A stretch of 40,007 bases of DNA. Origin: Chthoniobacterales bacterium (GTDB lineage: Bacteria; Verrucomicrobiota; Verrucomicrobiia; Chthoniobacterales; UBA10450). Below the pieces are notes generated by a model. It had not been told where the DNA came from. It ran no database searches and saw nothing but the letters and a program-made list of their open reading frames with translations. Positions 24,835-33,583 of this stretch are shown here, piece after piece. Made by a program: the position numbers and the translations under genes. Numbering within the stretch: the first letter of the stretch is position 1; each line of letters starts with the position of its first letter. The DNA is taken from NCBI GenBank assembly GCA_013815325.1, contig JACDGM010000036.1, positions 1 to 40,007 on the forward strand. The letters run 5' to 3'.

Positions 24835-25968
24835 ATGCAAACCACTATCGAAGCCCCTAAACGCAGCACCTCGAGGGAAGTCGACTTTCTGCCCTTGCAA
24901 GGAACTGACTACGTCGAGTTCTATGTCGGCAACGCCAAGCAGGCAGCTCATTTTTACAAAACCGCCTTTGGCTTTCAAAGCCTGGCCTACGCCGGACCTG
25001 AAACCGGGATGAAGGACAAGGTGAGCTATGTGATTCGTCAGCATAAGCTGACTTTTGTGCTCACGACTCCGCTACGTTCGGAGAATGCGATCGCCGATCA
25101 TATCTACAAACATGGCGACGGGGTGAAGTTCCTTGCTCTGAAAGTCGAAGACGCGACCTCGGCTTGGGAGGAGACGACGAAGCGCGGTGGCAAGAGTTTC
25201 ATGGAGCCTGTGACGCTAACCGATGACAGCGGCGAGGTCGTCATGAGCGGTATCCACACCTACGGAGCTACCATCCATCTTTTTATCGAGCGCCGGAATT
25301 ACAACGGCGTTTTCATGCCGGGCTTCCGCAAATGGGAGTCAACCTACAACCCGCCGGAGGCCGGCCTGCAATACGTTGACCATTGCGTTGGCAACGTCGG
25401 CTGGAATCAAATGAATCCCTGGGTCAAGTTTTACGAAGATGTCATGGGTTTCCGCAACATCCTAACGTTCGACGACAAGGATATCTCGACTGAATACTCC
25501 GCCCTCATGAGCAAGGTCATGAGTAACGGCAACGGCTTCGTCAAGTTCCCGATTAATGAGCCGGCTGAAGGAAAGAAAAAATCACAGGTCGAGGAGTATC
25601 TTGACTTTTATGACGGCGAGGGCGTGCAGCATTGCGCGATCGCGACCAAGGACATCGTCGCTACGGTGCGGGACCTGCAGAGTCGCGGCGTCGAGTTCCT
25701 CAAAATTCCGGCGAGCTATTATGAAACTGTCCTCGATCGAGTAGGTAAGATCGATGAGGACCTCGAGCCGCTTCAGGAGCTGGGCATCCTTATCGACAAG
25801 GACGAGGAGGGCTATCTCTTGCAAATCTTCTCCAGGCCGATCGAGGACCGCCCAACGCTCTTCTTCGAGATCATCCAGCGCAAAGGCGCGAAGAGCTTTG
25901 GCAAGGGTAACTTCAAAGCGCTTTTTGAAGCGTTGGAAAGAGAACAGGACCTGCGAGGTAACCTTTAA
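24835..25968 (+). CDS. hppD: 4-hydroxyphenylpyruvate dioxygenase
   Basis: HPPD converts 4-hydroxyphenylpyruvate to homogentisate with O2, the second step of tyrosine catabolism. The 377-aa product has two VOC-type barrels. The iron ligands are visible in the C-terminal barrel: His183 (YVDHCVGNV), His266 (GVQHCAIAT) and Glu345 (LFFEIIQRKGA). The conserved C-terminal helix GNFKALFEALEREQ, which gates the active site, is complete. It is followed 11 bp later by hmgA, so the two form an operon that takes 4-hydroxyphenylpyruvate to maleylacetoacetate. No maleylacetoacetate isomerase or fumarylacetoacetase gene is found in the window. Confidence 0.97.
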   Translation: MQTTIEAPKRSTSREVDFLPLQGTDYVEFYVGNAKQAAHFYKTAFGFQSLAYAGPETGMKDKVSYVIRQHKLTFVLTTPLRSENAIADHIYKHGDGVKFLALKVEDATSAWEETTKRGGKSFMEPVTLTDDSGEVVMSGIHTYGATIHLFIERRNYNGVFMPGFRKWESTYNPPEAGLQYVDHCVGNVGWNQMNPWVKFYEDVMGFRNILTFDDKDISTEYSALMSKVMSNGNGFVKFPINEPAEGKKKSQVEEYLDFYDGEGVQHCAIATKDIVATVRDLQSRGVEFLKIPASYYETVLDRVGKIDEDLEPLQELGILIDKDEEGYLLQIFSRPIEDRPTLFFEIIQRKGAKSFGKGNFKALFEALEREQDLRGNL

Positions 25969-25979
25969 AGGAAACTATT

Positions 25980-27167
25980 ATGCCGCAATATCAGAAGCTC
26001 GGAGAAATCCCCCGCAAACATCACATCTGGTTTCACCGCAACGGTTCCTCCAACGGCGGTTACAAGAACGAGGGCATCGCTTACGAGCATGTCATCACGA
26101 CGGAAGGCTTCAATGAAGCTTACTCGATCATGTATCACATTCGCCCGCCGACCCGCGTCCGCAGTGTTGAGTTGTTGAAGTGCGAGGAGCTGAAGAAGGC
26201 GGCCGAGAGCCCGCTCCGTCATCACCACTTCAAGACCGCCGAGATTCCGCGGCGCGGAGATGTTTACACCGGGCGGATCCCCATGCTCTTCAACGAGGAC
26301 ATCACTGCTTACCGCTGCAAGCCGGAGAAGAATTTCGGCGACTTTGAATATTTCAAGAACGGCGGCGCGGACGAAATCATCTTTGTCTTCAAAGGCGCCG
26401 GGGTGTTGGAGAGCATGTTCGGCAAACTGCGGTATCGAGCGGAAGACTATATCGTCATTCCGCGCGGCATTACTTACCGCCTGGTGCCGGACGACGTGGA
26501 GCAGGAAGATTACCTCGTGCTCGAGTCATCCGGTCCGGTGCGCGTCCCACGGCGCTATATGAATAGCGACGGCCAGATTCGCATGGGCTCGCCCTATTCG
26601 GAACGAGACTTTCACGGGCCGACTGAGTTAATCACGATCGACCGCGAAGAGGATGTTGAGATTCTCGTCAAGGATGGTCCGCGCCTAACGAAAGTGGTAA
26701 ATGCCCATCACCCATTCGACGTTCTCGGCTGGGATGGCTACGTCTATCCCTATACCTTTAACGCCGCCGACTTCGAGCCGATCACCGGCACGGTGCATCA
26801 GCCGCCGCCGATTCATCAAACCTTTGAGATTCGCGGTTACGTTGTCTGCACTTTCGCCCCGCGCTTGCTCGATACGCATCCAGAAGCCGTTAAAATTCCC
26901 TGGGTCCACGACAACGTGGAAGCCGACGAGGTTCTCTTCTATGTGCGCGGTAATTTCGGTTCGCGCCGCGGCATCGAGGCCGGCTCGATCACCTTGCATC
27001 CGCGCGGCATCCCGCACGGGCCGCATCCCGGAACGATCATGGCGAGCAAGGACGCCGAGCGCACGGAAGAACTCGCCGTCATGTTCGACACCCAGCACAC
27101 GCTCGAGTTGACCGAGCAGGCGGTGAACCTCGATGACGAGAAATATCCGCTGAGCTGGCTGGATTGA
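25980..27167 (+). CDS. hmgA: Homogentisate 1,2-dioxygenase
   Basis: HmgA opens the homogentisate ring to maleylacetoacetate. The 395-aa product aligns in character with bacterial HGDs. It begins YQKLGEIPRKHHIWFHRNGSSNGGYKNEG, has the cupin segments FNEDITAYRC and EIIFVFKGAGVLES, and shows the iron-site region WVHDNVEADEVLFYVRG followed by HPRGIPHGPHPG. An AAAGGAAA ribosome-binding sequence lies just before the ATG. Cotranscription with hppD is likely. One octamer codes RLTK. The coding region ends immediately before a family B inverted repeat that probably insulates it from folE. Confidence 0.96.
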   Translation: MPQYQKLGEIPRKHHIWFHRNGSSNGGYKNEGIAYEHVITTEGFNEAYSIMYHIRPPTRVRSVELLKCEELKKAAESPLRHHHFKTAEIPRRGDVYTGRIPMLFNEDITAYRCKPEKNFGDFEYFKNGGADEIIFVFKGAGVLESMFGKLRYRAEDYIVIPRGITYRLVPDDVEQEDYLVLESSGPVRVPRRYMNSDGQIRMGSPYSERDFHGPTELITIDREEDVEILVKDGPRLTKVVNAHHPFDVLGWDGYVYPYTFNAADFEPITGTVHQPPPIHQTFEIRGYVVCTFAPRLLDTHPEAVKIPWVHDNVEADEVLFYVRGNFGSRRGIEAGSITLHPRGIPHGPHPGTIMASKDAERTEELAVMFDTQHTLELTEQAVNLDDEKYPLSWLD

Positions 27168-27168
27168 C

Positions 27169-27275
27169 GTAACACAGCCATCTTGGCTGTTAGGTCGTGC
27201 AGGCATCCTGCTGGCGTTTTTGCAGGCTGCGGGCTGGAAGCCCGCTCAACCTGACAGGCTGGGAGCCTGTGTTAC
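27169..27275. repeat. Intergenic inverted repeat, family B
   Basis: A 107-bp element bounded by GTAACACAG and CTGTGTTAC. Inside are CAGCCATCTTGGCTG, GCAGGCATCCTGC and the pair GGGCTGGAAGCCC / CAGGCTGGGAGCCTG. The same building blocks occur at 4253-4345 and 39721-39853. It separates hmgA from folE on the same strand. Confidence 0.8.
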
Positions 27276-27315
27276 GGTCTGTTGTGCAGGACACCGATTT
27301 CGATACGTCTGAGCG

Positions 27316-27323
27316 CCTAACGA
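27316..27323 (+). promoter_or_regulatory. Octamer copy abutting the folE start codon
   Basis: The last A of CCTAACGA is the A of the folE ATG at 27323, and there is no Shine-Dalgarno-like run in its place. Whether this affects initiation is unknown. Confidence 0.55.
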
Positions 27324-27904
27324 TGAAGCGCGACCGGCTCCAAACGGAGCGCATCATCGAAATGGAACGCGTCTTCGCCGGCTTGCTCGACGCCTTGGGC
27401 GAAGATTGCGCCCGCGAAGGCCTCGCCAGAACCCCGGGACGCGCCGCGCGCTCCTTCGAGTTTCTGACCCAAGGCTACCGCCAAACGGTTGAGGAGGTCG
27501 TGAATGACGCGATCTTCGCCTCCGACGCGAGCGAGATCGTGATGGTGAAAGACATCGAGCTTTACTCGATGTGCGAACACCATTTGCTCCCCTTCATCGG
27601 CCGCGCGCATGTGGCTTACATTCCCAACGGAAAGGTCATCGGCCTTTCGAAAGTGGCGCGAATCGTCGACGTCTACGCGCGCCGGCTGCAAATTCAGGAG
27701 CAGCTCACGACGCAAGTGGCCGATGCATTGATGCAAGCGCTCCATCCGTTAGGCGTGGCCGTCGTCATCGAGGCAAAGCATCTCTGCATGATGATGCGCG
27801 GAGTGCAGAAACAAAACTCCGTCATGAAAACTTCCTGCCTGCTCGGAGTCTTCAAGGAAGACGCGCGCACCCGCGGGGAATTTCTCGCTCTCCTCAGCCA
27901 GTGA
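27323..27904 (+). CDS. folE: GTP cyclohydrolase I
   Basis: FolE converts GTP to 7,8-dihydroneopterin triphosphate, the entry to folate, biopterin and 7-deazaguanine routes. From the ATG at 27323 the protein has 193 aa, normal for the family. Zinc ligands are Cys84 and His87 in MCEHHLLPF and Cys155 in [24 protein letters not shown] and [10 protein letters not shown] are also conserved. The frame is open upstream to 27197, through family B repeat DNA, so the later start is preferred. Its stop overlaps the start of the triple-PTPS gene (GTGA) if that gene uses GTG. This makes the two functionally linked. Confidence 0.95.
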   Translation: MKRDRLQTERIIEMERVFAGLLDALGEDCAREGLARTPGRAARSFEFLTQGYRQTVEEVVNDAIFASDASEIVMVKDIELYSMCEHHLLPFIGRAHVAYIPNGKVIGLSKVARIVDVYARRLQIQEQLTTQVADALMQALHPLGVAVVIEAKHLCMMMRGVQKQNSVMKTSCLLGVFKEDARTRGEFLALLSQ

Positions 27905-29142
27905 TCGACCCCGCGTCGATGTTGCTGACGGTCAGCAAGCGGCTTGAGTTCTCCGCTTCGCGGCGCCTCTTCTCCGCTGCCTGGACGGAGGCGGAAAATC
28001 GCGCCGCATTCGGAGCGGAAACCGCGGCGCGTTACGGCACCGGTCGCAATTACGTCGCGTTTTTCGTGCTCAGCGGCGCAGTCGATCCGGCGAATGGAAT
28101 GCTCGTGAACATCAGCGAGATCAAGCGACGCGTGGAGGAAGTCTTGCACGCAAACTTCGATCACAAATTCCTCAACGAAGATCATCCCGCTTTTCGCGAG
28201 CAGCCGCCGACTGCGGAAAATATCGCGCGCCAGCTTTTCACCGAAGTCACGCCGCTCTTTGGCGATCTTGGGGCGGGACTGGTCGCCTGTCATTTGCAGG
28301 AAGCGCCGGAGCGCAGCGCGACTTGTTACGGCGACGGGATCGCGGAAGGACATCATTGGTTCGAATTTTCCGCGGCGCGCCAGACGATGTCGCCGCACCT
28401 CAGCGCGCAGGAGAACGACGAGCTTTTCGGCGTGGCCGCTTCGTCGCATGGTCATGGGCATCATTACCGCGCCCGCCTCACGTTCCGCGACGCGTCGCCG
28501 GAGCTTGCGCAGCCGCTCATTGCGCAACGCGACCTCGCTCGAGTCGTGCAAACGTTGCGCGCCGAATTCGACCATAAGAATCTCAATCGCGAAGTTCCCG
28601 GCCTAACGAATCGTCCAATAACGACGGAGAGTCTGGCGCAATACCTCTACGAACGAGTCGCAGCCGAGTTGCCCATCAATCGGGTGCGCCTGCACGAACG
28701 GGAGGATTTTTTTGCCGAATACTGGACGGGCGACAAGTATTTCCTCGGCCTGCAACGCGCCTTCAGCGCAGCCCACCGGCTGCACGCGGGCGAGTTGTCC
28801 GACGCGACGAATCTCGCCCTCTACGGCAAGTGCAACAATTTTCTCGGTCACGGTCATCGCTATCTCACCGAAGCGATGATCAGTGGCGAATATGACGCGC
28901 GCAGCGGGACGCTCTACAACTTCGTGCACCTGCTCGACGGGGTGGAGGCGGCGCTGCGACCCTGGCGGGATAAACATCTCGATCGCGAGACGGATGAATT
29001 TCGAACAAAGCCCTCGACGGGCGAAAATATCGTGCGCGCTCTTTGGCCGAAGTTCGCCGAGCAGCTCAACCACCAACTCGTGCGCCTCCGGCTTTGGGAG
29101 ACCCCGAACAACCGCTTCACCTTGCGCCTAACGAGCCCATAG
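27901..29142 (+). CDS. Triple fusion of 6-pyruvoyltetrahydropterin synthase (PTPS/QueD) domains
   Basis: A 413-aa protein from GTG 27901, or 407 aa from ATG 27919, made of three PTPS-fold units. Domain 1 (about 8-130) has FSASRRL, GTGRNY and FDHKFLN: all three zinc His are lost, but the catalytic Asp-His pair is kept. Domain 2 (about 150-265) has FSAARQT, GHGHHY and FDHKNLN: two zinc His remain and Cys is absent. Domain 3 (about 280-413) has FSAAHRL and [12 protein letters not shown], a full zinc site with CxxxxxHGH as in PTPS-II biopterin-type enzymes, but the Asp-His pair reads Arg-Asp. All keep the pterin-anchoring Glu (TAEN, TTES, TGEN). Single PTPS enzymes are oligomers with shared active sites, so the chain may act as a covalent trimer. 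Coupling to folE supports a pterin role. Confidence 0.88.
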   Translation: MIDPASMLLTVSKRLEFSASRRLFSAAWTEAENRAAFGAETAARYGTGRNYVAFFVLSGAVDPANGMLVNISEIKRRVEEVLHANFDHKFLNEDHPAFREQPPTAENIARQLFTEVTPLFGDLGAGLVACHLQEAPERSATCYGDGIAEGHHWFEFSAARQTMSPHLSAQENDELFGVAASSHGHGHHYRARLTFRDASPELAQPLIAQRDLARVVQTLRAEFDHKNLNREVPGLTNRPITTESLAQYLYERVAAELPINRVRLHEREDFFAEYWTGDKYFLGLQRAFSAAHRLHAGELSDATNLALYGKCNNFLGHGHRYLTEAMISGEYDARSGTLYNFVHLLDGVEAALRPWRDKHLDRETDEFRTKPSTGENIVRALWPKFAEQLNHQLVRLRLWETPNNRFTLRLTSP

Positions 29143-29160
29143 GCGGCGCTTGTTTGTAGA

Positions 29161-29178
29161 CGCCTCTTCTGCGAGGCG
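29161..29178. terminator. Hairpin after the PTPS fusion gene
   Basis: CGCCTC and GAGGCG form a 6-bp stem with a 6-nt loop, between the convergent PTPS-fusion and PUR-domain genes. No clear U-tract follows, so this is a weak terminator call. Confidence 0.4.
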
Positions 29179-29193
29179 CGGGCGTCCACGCTG

Positions 29194-29403
29194 TTACAAG
29201 GATGGCTGCGGCTCGGCGGCGAGCACATCGTCGATCGCATCCGCGAAATCATCCACGCCCGACATCGGCACGATAATAACGTTGCGGTGGCCCTGGCTTT
29301 CTTCTGTTATGCGAAGGAATTTGCCGCGGCCGTTTTCGCGCAGGTCGATCGCAAATATTTTCCGCTCGATCTGCAACTCTGTTGATTCGATGATGCTATC
29401 CAT
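29194..29403 (-). CDS. Small PUR-domain nucleic-acid-binding protein
   Basis: A 69-aa protein consisting of little more than one PUR repeat: the strand pattern KIFAIDLRENGRGKFLRITEES, then NVIIVPMSGVDDFADAIDDVL as the closing helix. Bacterial single-repeat PUR proteins in spirochetes and Bacteroidetes dimerise and bind single-stranded DNA or RNA. The gene is convergent with the PTPS-fusion gene and lies downstream of rnr on the same strand, so it might be cotranscribed with this RNase. The RNA-related context is suggestive only. Confidence 0.72.
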   Translation of the reverse strand: MDSIIESTELQIERKIFAIDLRENGRGKFLRITEESQGHRNVIIVPMSGVDDFADAIDDVLAAEPQPSL

Positions 29404-29490
29404 TTTCGGTGGCTTGAATGGTACTACTGTGCCGCGATGAAATGGAAGCCTAATCTTCCCAGGGGAGCAGGGAAGGATCGGTCCAGAGGT

Positions 29491-31677
29491 TTACCGCCCT
29501 CGCCCGCGGCGAGGCCGTTGTGATGATCCGACTAGCCCGTCGGTCACAATCGCGAAGTCGGCCTGCTGCTTGAAGATATCGATTCTCGCCACTACGACGC
29601 GGAGCGCTTCACCGACAGTTAGCGTGCGTTTGGATTGGCGGCCGATGAGCCGGCGGCGAGCACCATCGAAGACGTAGAAGTCGTCAGCCAGCGAGGAGAT
29701 GTGGATCAGCCCGGTGAGGAGAACGTCGGGCAGTTCTATAAGGAGGCCGTAATTGCGCACTTCAATTACAACCGCGCGAAATACTTGGGGATTATCCGTC
29801 GCCACTTGCGCTTGCAAAAATTCCAGCTTCTTCATCTTGACCGACTCGTTTTCCGCGTCGGCGGCCACGCGTTCGGTGGTCGAGATGTGTTCCGCGATAC
29901 CGGTCAGCTCGGCCACACTCCCGCGCGCGCCGCGGCGGCTGTTGCGAGCGGCGAGTGTGCGGTGGACGACGAGATCGGCGTAACGGCGAATCGGGCTGGT
30001 GAAGTGCGCGTAATTCGTTTTTGCCAGGCCGAAATGGCCCAGCGGCTGCGTCGTATAGCGGGCGCGCTTGAGACTTTTGAGCAGGCCGATCTTAAGTGCC
30101 TGCTCTTCCGGTTTTCCACGCAAAGACGCAAGCAAACGTTGCAGCTCGGCGCGATTCGTAAGGTCGCCCGCCTGGAAACCGTAGCTCTGAACCATTTCTC
30201 GATATTCCGTGAGCTTATCCGGATCAGGATTTTCGTGGACGCGATAGATCGTCGGAATGAGGCGGTTCTTCAATTCCGCGGCGACAGCTTCGTTGGCAGC
30301 GAGCATGAATTCTTCGACCAGTTGATGCGATTCGTCGTTCTCGATCCGTTCGAGCCGGAGCGGCCGGCCGCTTTTGGGATCGAGCACGACTTTGACTTCC
30401 GGGAAATCGAGATCGAGCGAGCCCTGCGCAAAACGACGGCGGCGCAGGATCGCGGCGAGCGACCAGGCGGTGTGCAAACGTTCGCCCAGCTTATCGTTAG
30501 GCGGATTTTGCAGGATGGCGTAGGCTTCTTTGTAAGTGAGCCGGTGGGCGCTGCGGATCAGCGTCCGCGCGAAACGCGCGCTCCGCGGCGCGGCGTTTTT
30601 CGCAAAGCGAATGAAGGCGGAATGCGTCAGCCTAACGACGTTGGGGTTTAAGCTGCAAACGCCGTTGCTCAGCCGCTCGGGCAGCATCGGGACGACGCGG
30701 TCGGCCAGGTAAACGCTGTTCCCCCGCTGCAACGCCTCGCGATCGAGCGCGCTCCCGGGCACGACATAAGCCGAAACGTCGGCGATGTGAACACCGAGTT
30801 CCCATTCGCCGCCGGGCAGCTTCTCGACGTGGATCGCGTCGTCGAAATCGCGCGCGTCATCGGGGTCGATCGTGACGATGAAACGATCGCGCAGGTCCTC
30901 ACGTTCGCCGTAACCATCGGGATCGACCGTCTCCGGGACGCGTTCCGCTTCAGCCAGGACGTCCACGGGAAACTCCGTGGGCAAATGATGCTTGCGGATG
31001 ATCGAAAGCATGTCGACGCCCGGATCGCCCGCGCGCCCGAGGAACTCGACGATCTCGCCCTCGGGGTTGACGTGGCGTGATTCCCACGGCTCCAGCCTAA
31101 CGACGACTTTGTCACCCGGAGAGGGAGCCCGGTGCGCCTCCGGGAGGGGTTGCGGTTTGACGTAAACATTGTGCACGATGCGCGGATCATCCGGCACGAC
31201 GTAAGAAAAGTTCGGCGTCTGCTGTAAGGTGCCGACGATGGTCGCATGGGCGCGCTCGAGGATGCGAATGACGCGACCTTCCGGATGAGCAGTGCCGCTC
31301 CGGGCGCGAGTGTAGGCCGCGTCGCGTGTGATGCGCGCGACGACGCTGTCGCCGTTCATCGCTGTCCCGGTGTTTTCCGCCGCGATGAAGACGTCGCCCT
31401 GGTCGGAATTTTCGCGCACCAGAAAGCCGAAGCCCGCTTGGTGGACTTGCAGTTTGCCGGTGACGAGATCGGCCTCTTCGGGAAGGACGTAGCGGTTTTT
31501 GCGGATGCGCGCGATGTCGCCGGCGCGCTCGAGCTGCTGCAACGCTTCCTTCAAATGCCCGCGCCCGTCGCTCTTGATTCCGAGCGCACGTCCCAGCTCG
31601 ATTTTGTCGAGCGGCCGGTATTTTGGCCCGCGCATGACGGCGAGAATCTTTTGTTTGGTGTCGCTTTCTTTTTTCAT
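29491..31677 (-). CDS. rnr: Ribonuclease R
   Basis: RNase R is a processive 3'-5' exoribonuclease acting on structured RNA. The product is 728 aa from Met 31677 (744 aa from 31725). Order: N-terminal winged-helix-like region (TKQKILAVMRGPKYRPLDKIELGRALGI), cold-shock domains (KLQVHQAGFGFLVRE, DVFIAAENTGTAMNGD), and the RNB domain with the metal-binding aspartates in TIDPDDARDFDDAIH, IADVSAYV, and PERLSNGVCSLNP. An S1 domain (FRAVVIEVRNYGLLIELPDVLLTGLIHISSL) precedes a short Arg/Gly-rich tail. Three octamers occur on its span. folP is divergent on the other side. Confidence 0.95.
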   Translation of the reverse strand: MKKESDTKQKILAVMRGPKYRPLDKIELGRALGIKSDGRGHLKEALQQLERAGDIARIRKNRYVLPEEADLVTGKLQVHQAGFGFLVRENSDQGDVFIAAENTGTAMNGDSVVARITRDAAYTRARSGTAHPEGRVIRILERAHATIVGTLQQTPNFSYVVPDDPRIVHNVYVKPQPLPEAHRAPSPGDKVVVRLEPWESRHVNPEGEIVEFLGRAGDPGVDMLSIIRKHHLPTEFPVDVLAEAERVPETVDPDGYGEREDLRDRFIVTIDPDDARDFDDAIHVEKLPGGEWELGVHIADVSAYVVPGSALDREALQRGNSVYLADRVVPMLPERLSNGVCSLNPNVVRLTHSAFIRFAKNAAPRSARFARTLIRSAHRLTYKEAYAILQNPPNDKLGERLHTAWSLAAILRRRRFAQGSLDLDFPEVKVVLDPKSGRPLRLERIENDESHQLVEEFMLAANEAVAAELKNRLIPTIYRVHENPDPDKLTEYREMVQSYGFQAGDLTNRAELQRLLASLRGKPEEQALKIGLLKSLKRARYTTQPLGHFGLAKTNYAHFTSPIRRYADLVVHRTLAARNSRRGARGSVAELTGIAEHISTTERVAADAENESVKMKKLEFLQAQVATDNPQVFRAVVIEVRNYGLLIELPDVLLTGLIHISSLADDFYVFDGARRRLIGRQSKRTLTVGEALRVVVARIDIFKQQADFAIVTDGLVGSSQRPRRGRGR

Positions 31678-31782
31678 CCCGGATGCGCGAGTTTCGGAGA
31701 AAGCAGCGCGATTGAAAGCAGACATTTTCCAGCCGTTAGGCGGCGGTCGAATAAAGCGCGTCCTGTGATAGTCTCTTTCTTG

Positions 31783-32628
31783 ATGACTTCGGCCAGCTGG
31801 AAAGTTGATGGAAACGCCATCGACCTAACGAGTCGCGGCATGATCATGGGAGTGCTCAATGTCACCCCTGATTCATTTTCCGATGGCGGTGAATTTTTCG
31901 CGACGGAGGCTGCGGTCCGGCACGGAATCGCGATGACGCGAAGCGGCGCCGACATCATCGACATCGGCGGCGAATCGACTCGGCCGGGCGCCCTCTCCGT
32001 TTCGCCTAACGAGGAACTCGACCGCGTCCTACGGGTTGTGCAAGAACTCGCCAGGTCCGCCGAAGTCCATCTCTCGATTGATACCTCGAAAGCGGCGGTG
32101 GCGCGGGCGGCACTCGACGCCGGCGCCGTCATCATCAACGACGTGACAGGCGGGCGGGGCGATCCGGAGATGTTCGCGCTCGCTGCGGAGAAGCGCGCGG
32201 CGCTCATCATTATGCACATGCAAGGAACGCCGCAGACGATGCAGCTGCATCCGGTCTATCACGATGTCGTCGCCGAGGTGGCTGATTTTTTTCGACAGCA
32301 ATTCGAGCTGGCGGTACGGTTCGGGATCGATCCGCTCTGCCTCGCTTTTGATCCCGGAATCGGTTTCGGCAAAACCGTCGCGCAAAACCTCGAGCTGCTC
32401 GTCAATCTCGAACGCCTCCGGGTGGATGATCGCCCGCTCGTCGTGGGAGTTTCGCGGAAATCCTTTCTCGGCAAAATCGCCGACGCGCCGTTTGCGAAAA
32501 CGAGCGCGACGGTGGCGCTGACTTCGCTCCTGCGCGAGCGCGGCGCGCAGATCTTGCGGGTCCACGACGTGGCCGAAAATGCGAACGCGCTCCGCACCAC
32601 GGAAGCTTTTCTTGCTGCCGGCCGATGA
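31783..32628 (+). CDS. folP: Dihydropteroate synthase
   Basis: FolP joins dihydropterin pyrophosphate and p-aminobenzoate in folate synthesis. From the ATG at 31783 the protein has 281 aa. All family blocks are visible: MGVLNVTPDSFSDGG, IIDIGGESTRPGA, SIDTSKAAVARAAL, IINDVTGG, FDPGIGFGKT, GVSRKSFLG and a C-terminal RVHDV. The frame is open upstream to 31246, but that part is antisense to rnr; TTG at 31780 is an alternative. Its stop overlaps the cdaA start (ATGA), so folP and cdaA are translationally coupled. Octamers encode DLTS near the start and SPNE. Confidence 0.96.
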   Translation: MTSASWKVDGNAIDLTSRGMIMGVLNVTPDSFSDGGEFFATEAAVRHGIAMTRSGADIIDIGGESTRPGALSVSPNEELDRVLRVVQELARSAEVHLSIDTSKAAVARAALDAGAVIINDVTGGRGDPEMFALAAEKRAALIIMHMQGTPQTMQLHPVYHDVVAEVADFFRQQFELAVRFGIDPLCLAFDPGIGFGKTVAQNLELLVNLERLRVDDRPLVVGVSRKSFLGKIADAPFAKTSATVALTSLLRERGAQILRVHDVAENANALRTTEAFLAAGR

Positions 32629-33500
32629 TCCCTCAAATCACACAAATGTTTTTCGATCGATGGCGCAGCGCCTTCGAGATCGTCCTTCTGAGCGTTGGCA
32701 TTTACTACGGCTATCTCTACTTCCGCGGCACCCGCGGGGCGAAAGTGCTGACCGGCCTCGCGATCGTTTTCCTCACGCTCACGCTGATCTCGCAGCTCCT
32801 CAATCTGGTCGTGATCAGCTTCATCATTCGCAGCTTCTCGGTCTTTATCGCGGTCGCGCTGGTCGTCATTTTTCAACCGGAATTGCGCCGCGGACTGGCC
32901 GAGCTGGGCGGTCATCCGATTTTTTCCCTAACGAGCGAGAAGCGCGAGACGGTGCATGACCTGGCGGAAGTGGTGACGCAGCTCGCGAACAAGCAATTCG
33001 GTGCGCTGCTCGCGATCGAGCGCGACACGTCGATCAGGGTTTACGAGGAAACCGGCGTGATCGTGGACGCGGCGTTTTCGACCGAGCTGTTGCTCACTCT
33101 CTTTCACCCGAAATCGGCACTGCACGATGGCGGCGTAATCGTGCGCGACGGCCGCATCGCCGCCGCGGCCTGCATTTTTCCGGTGAGCCAGCGCGAGACT
33201 CTCGACCGCAGTCTCGGTCTGCGGCATCGCGCCGCCTTGGGGATTACGGAAGAATCGGATGCCGTCGCCATCGTCGTATCCGAAGAAACGGGCGCAATTT
33301 CCATCTGTTACCGGCGGCGGCTCGAACGCAATTTTACCCCGGAGAGTTTCCGGCAACGCCTCGGCGAAGTGCTCCTCCATCGCAATTATGAAGAAGATGA
33401 TCCTGAACAACTGGCGCGCGAAAGTGATCTCCCTCCTGCTCGCGACCGCGCTCTGGTACCTCATCAAAAAGAACACAGCAACGACTCCCTTGCCGTCTGA
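32625..33500 (+). CDS. cdaA: Diadenylate cyclase CdaA
   Basis: CdaA makes the second messenger c-di-AMP from two ATP. The 291-aa product has three N-terminal membrane helices (IVLLSVGIYYGYLYF, VLTGLAIVFLTLTLISQLL, IIRSFSVFIAVALVVIF), then PELRRGLAELG, and the DAC domain with LHDGGVIVRDGR (DGA motif present as DGG) and GLRHRAALGITE (RHR motif). It overlaps folP by 4 bp. The final 35 residues look like the out-of-frame shadow of an overlapping small gene rather than conserved CdaA sequence. In Firmicutes cdaA is followed by cdaR; here only a tiny CdaR-like peptide follows. Confidence 0.94.
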   Translation: MIPQITQMFFDRWRSAFEIVLLSVGIYYGYLYFRGTRGAKVLTGLAIVFLTLTLISQLLNLVVISFIIRSFSVFIAVALVVIFQPELRRGLAELGGHPIFSLTSEKRETVHDLAEVVTQLANKQFGALLAIERDTSIRVYEETGVIVDAAFSTELLLTLFHPKSALHDGGVIVRDGRIAAAACIFPVSQRETLDRSLGLRHRAALGITEESDAVAIVVSEETGAISICYRRRLERNFTPESFRQRLGEVLLHRNYEEDDPEQLARESDLPPARDRALVPHQKEHSNDSLAV

Positions 33501-33537
33501 GGTGGACGGTCGGCCGGCGGCCGCGGAGGTTCATTAG
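33388..33537 (+). CDS. Small CdaR/YbbR-N-terminus-like membrane peptide overlapping cdaA
   Basis: A 49-aa reading frame starts at ATG 33388 inside the 3' end of cdaA in another frame: MKKMILNNWRAKVISLLLA followed by TALWYLIKKNTATTP. The NNWxxKVISLLLAxxLW pattern is characteristic of the membrane anchor of YbbR/CdaR proteins, the CdaA regulators, but the YbbR repeat domains are missing and translation ends at 33537. It may be a genuine micro-membrane partner of CdaA or a truncated cdaR remnant. The recognisable motif over a continuous frame makes me think it is expressed; no strong ribosome-binding site is visible. Confidence 0.62.
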   Translation: MKKMILNNWRAKVISLLLATALWYLIKKNTATTPLPSEVDGRPAAAEVH

Positions 33538-33559
33538 GGAATCTCGGGCGTGAGTCTCG

Positions 33560-33578
33560 CGCTTCGCGGAGCGAAGCG
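33560..33578. terminator. Bidirectional hairpin terminator between cdaA region and sprT-like gene
   Basis: CGCTTCGC, loop GGA, GCGAAGCG forms a perfect 8-bp stem followed by TTTAG on the plus strand, between convergent genes. It is a good candidate terminator for both directions. Confidence 0.65.
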
Positions 33579-33583
33579 TTTAG

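Noticed and set aside
27571..27900. Extension of the triple-PTPS frame into folE
   Set aside because: It is a shadow of folE in another frame; the PTPS sequence begins only after 27901.
31246..31782. N-terminal extension of the dihydropteroate synthase frame
   Set aside because: This part is antisense to rnr, and DHPS begins naturally at 31783.
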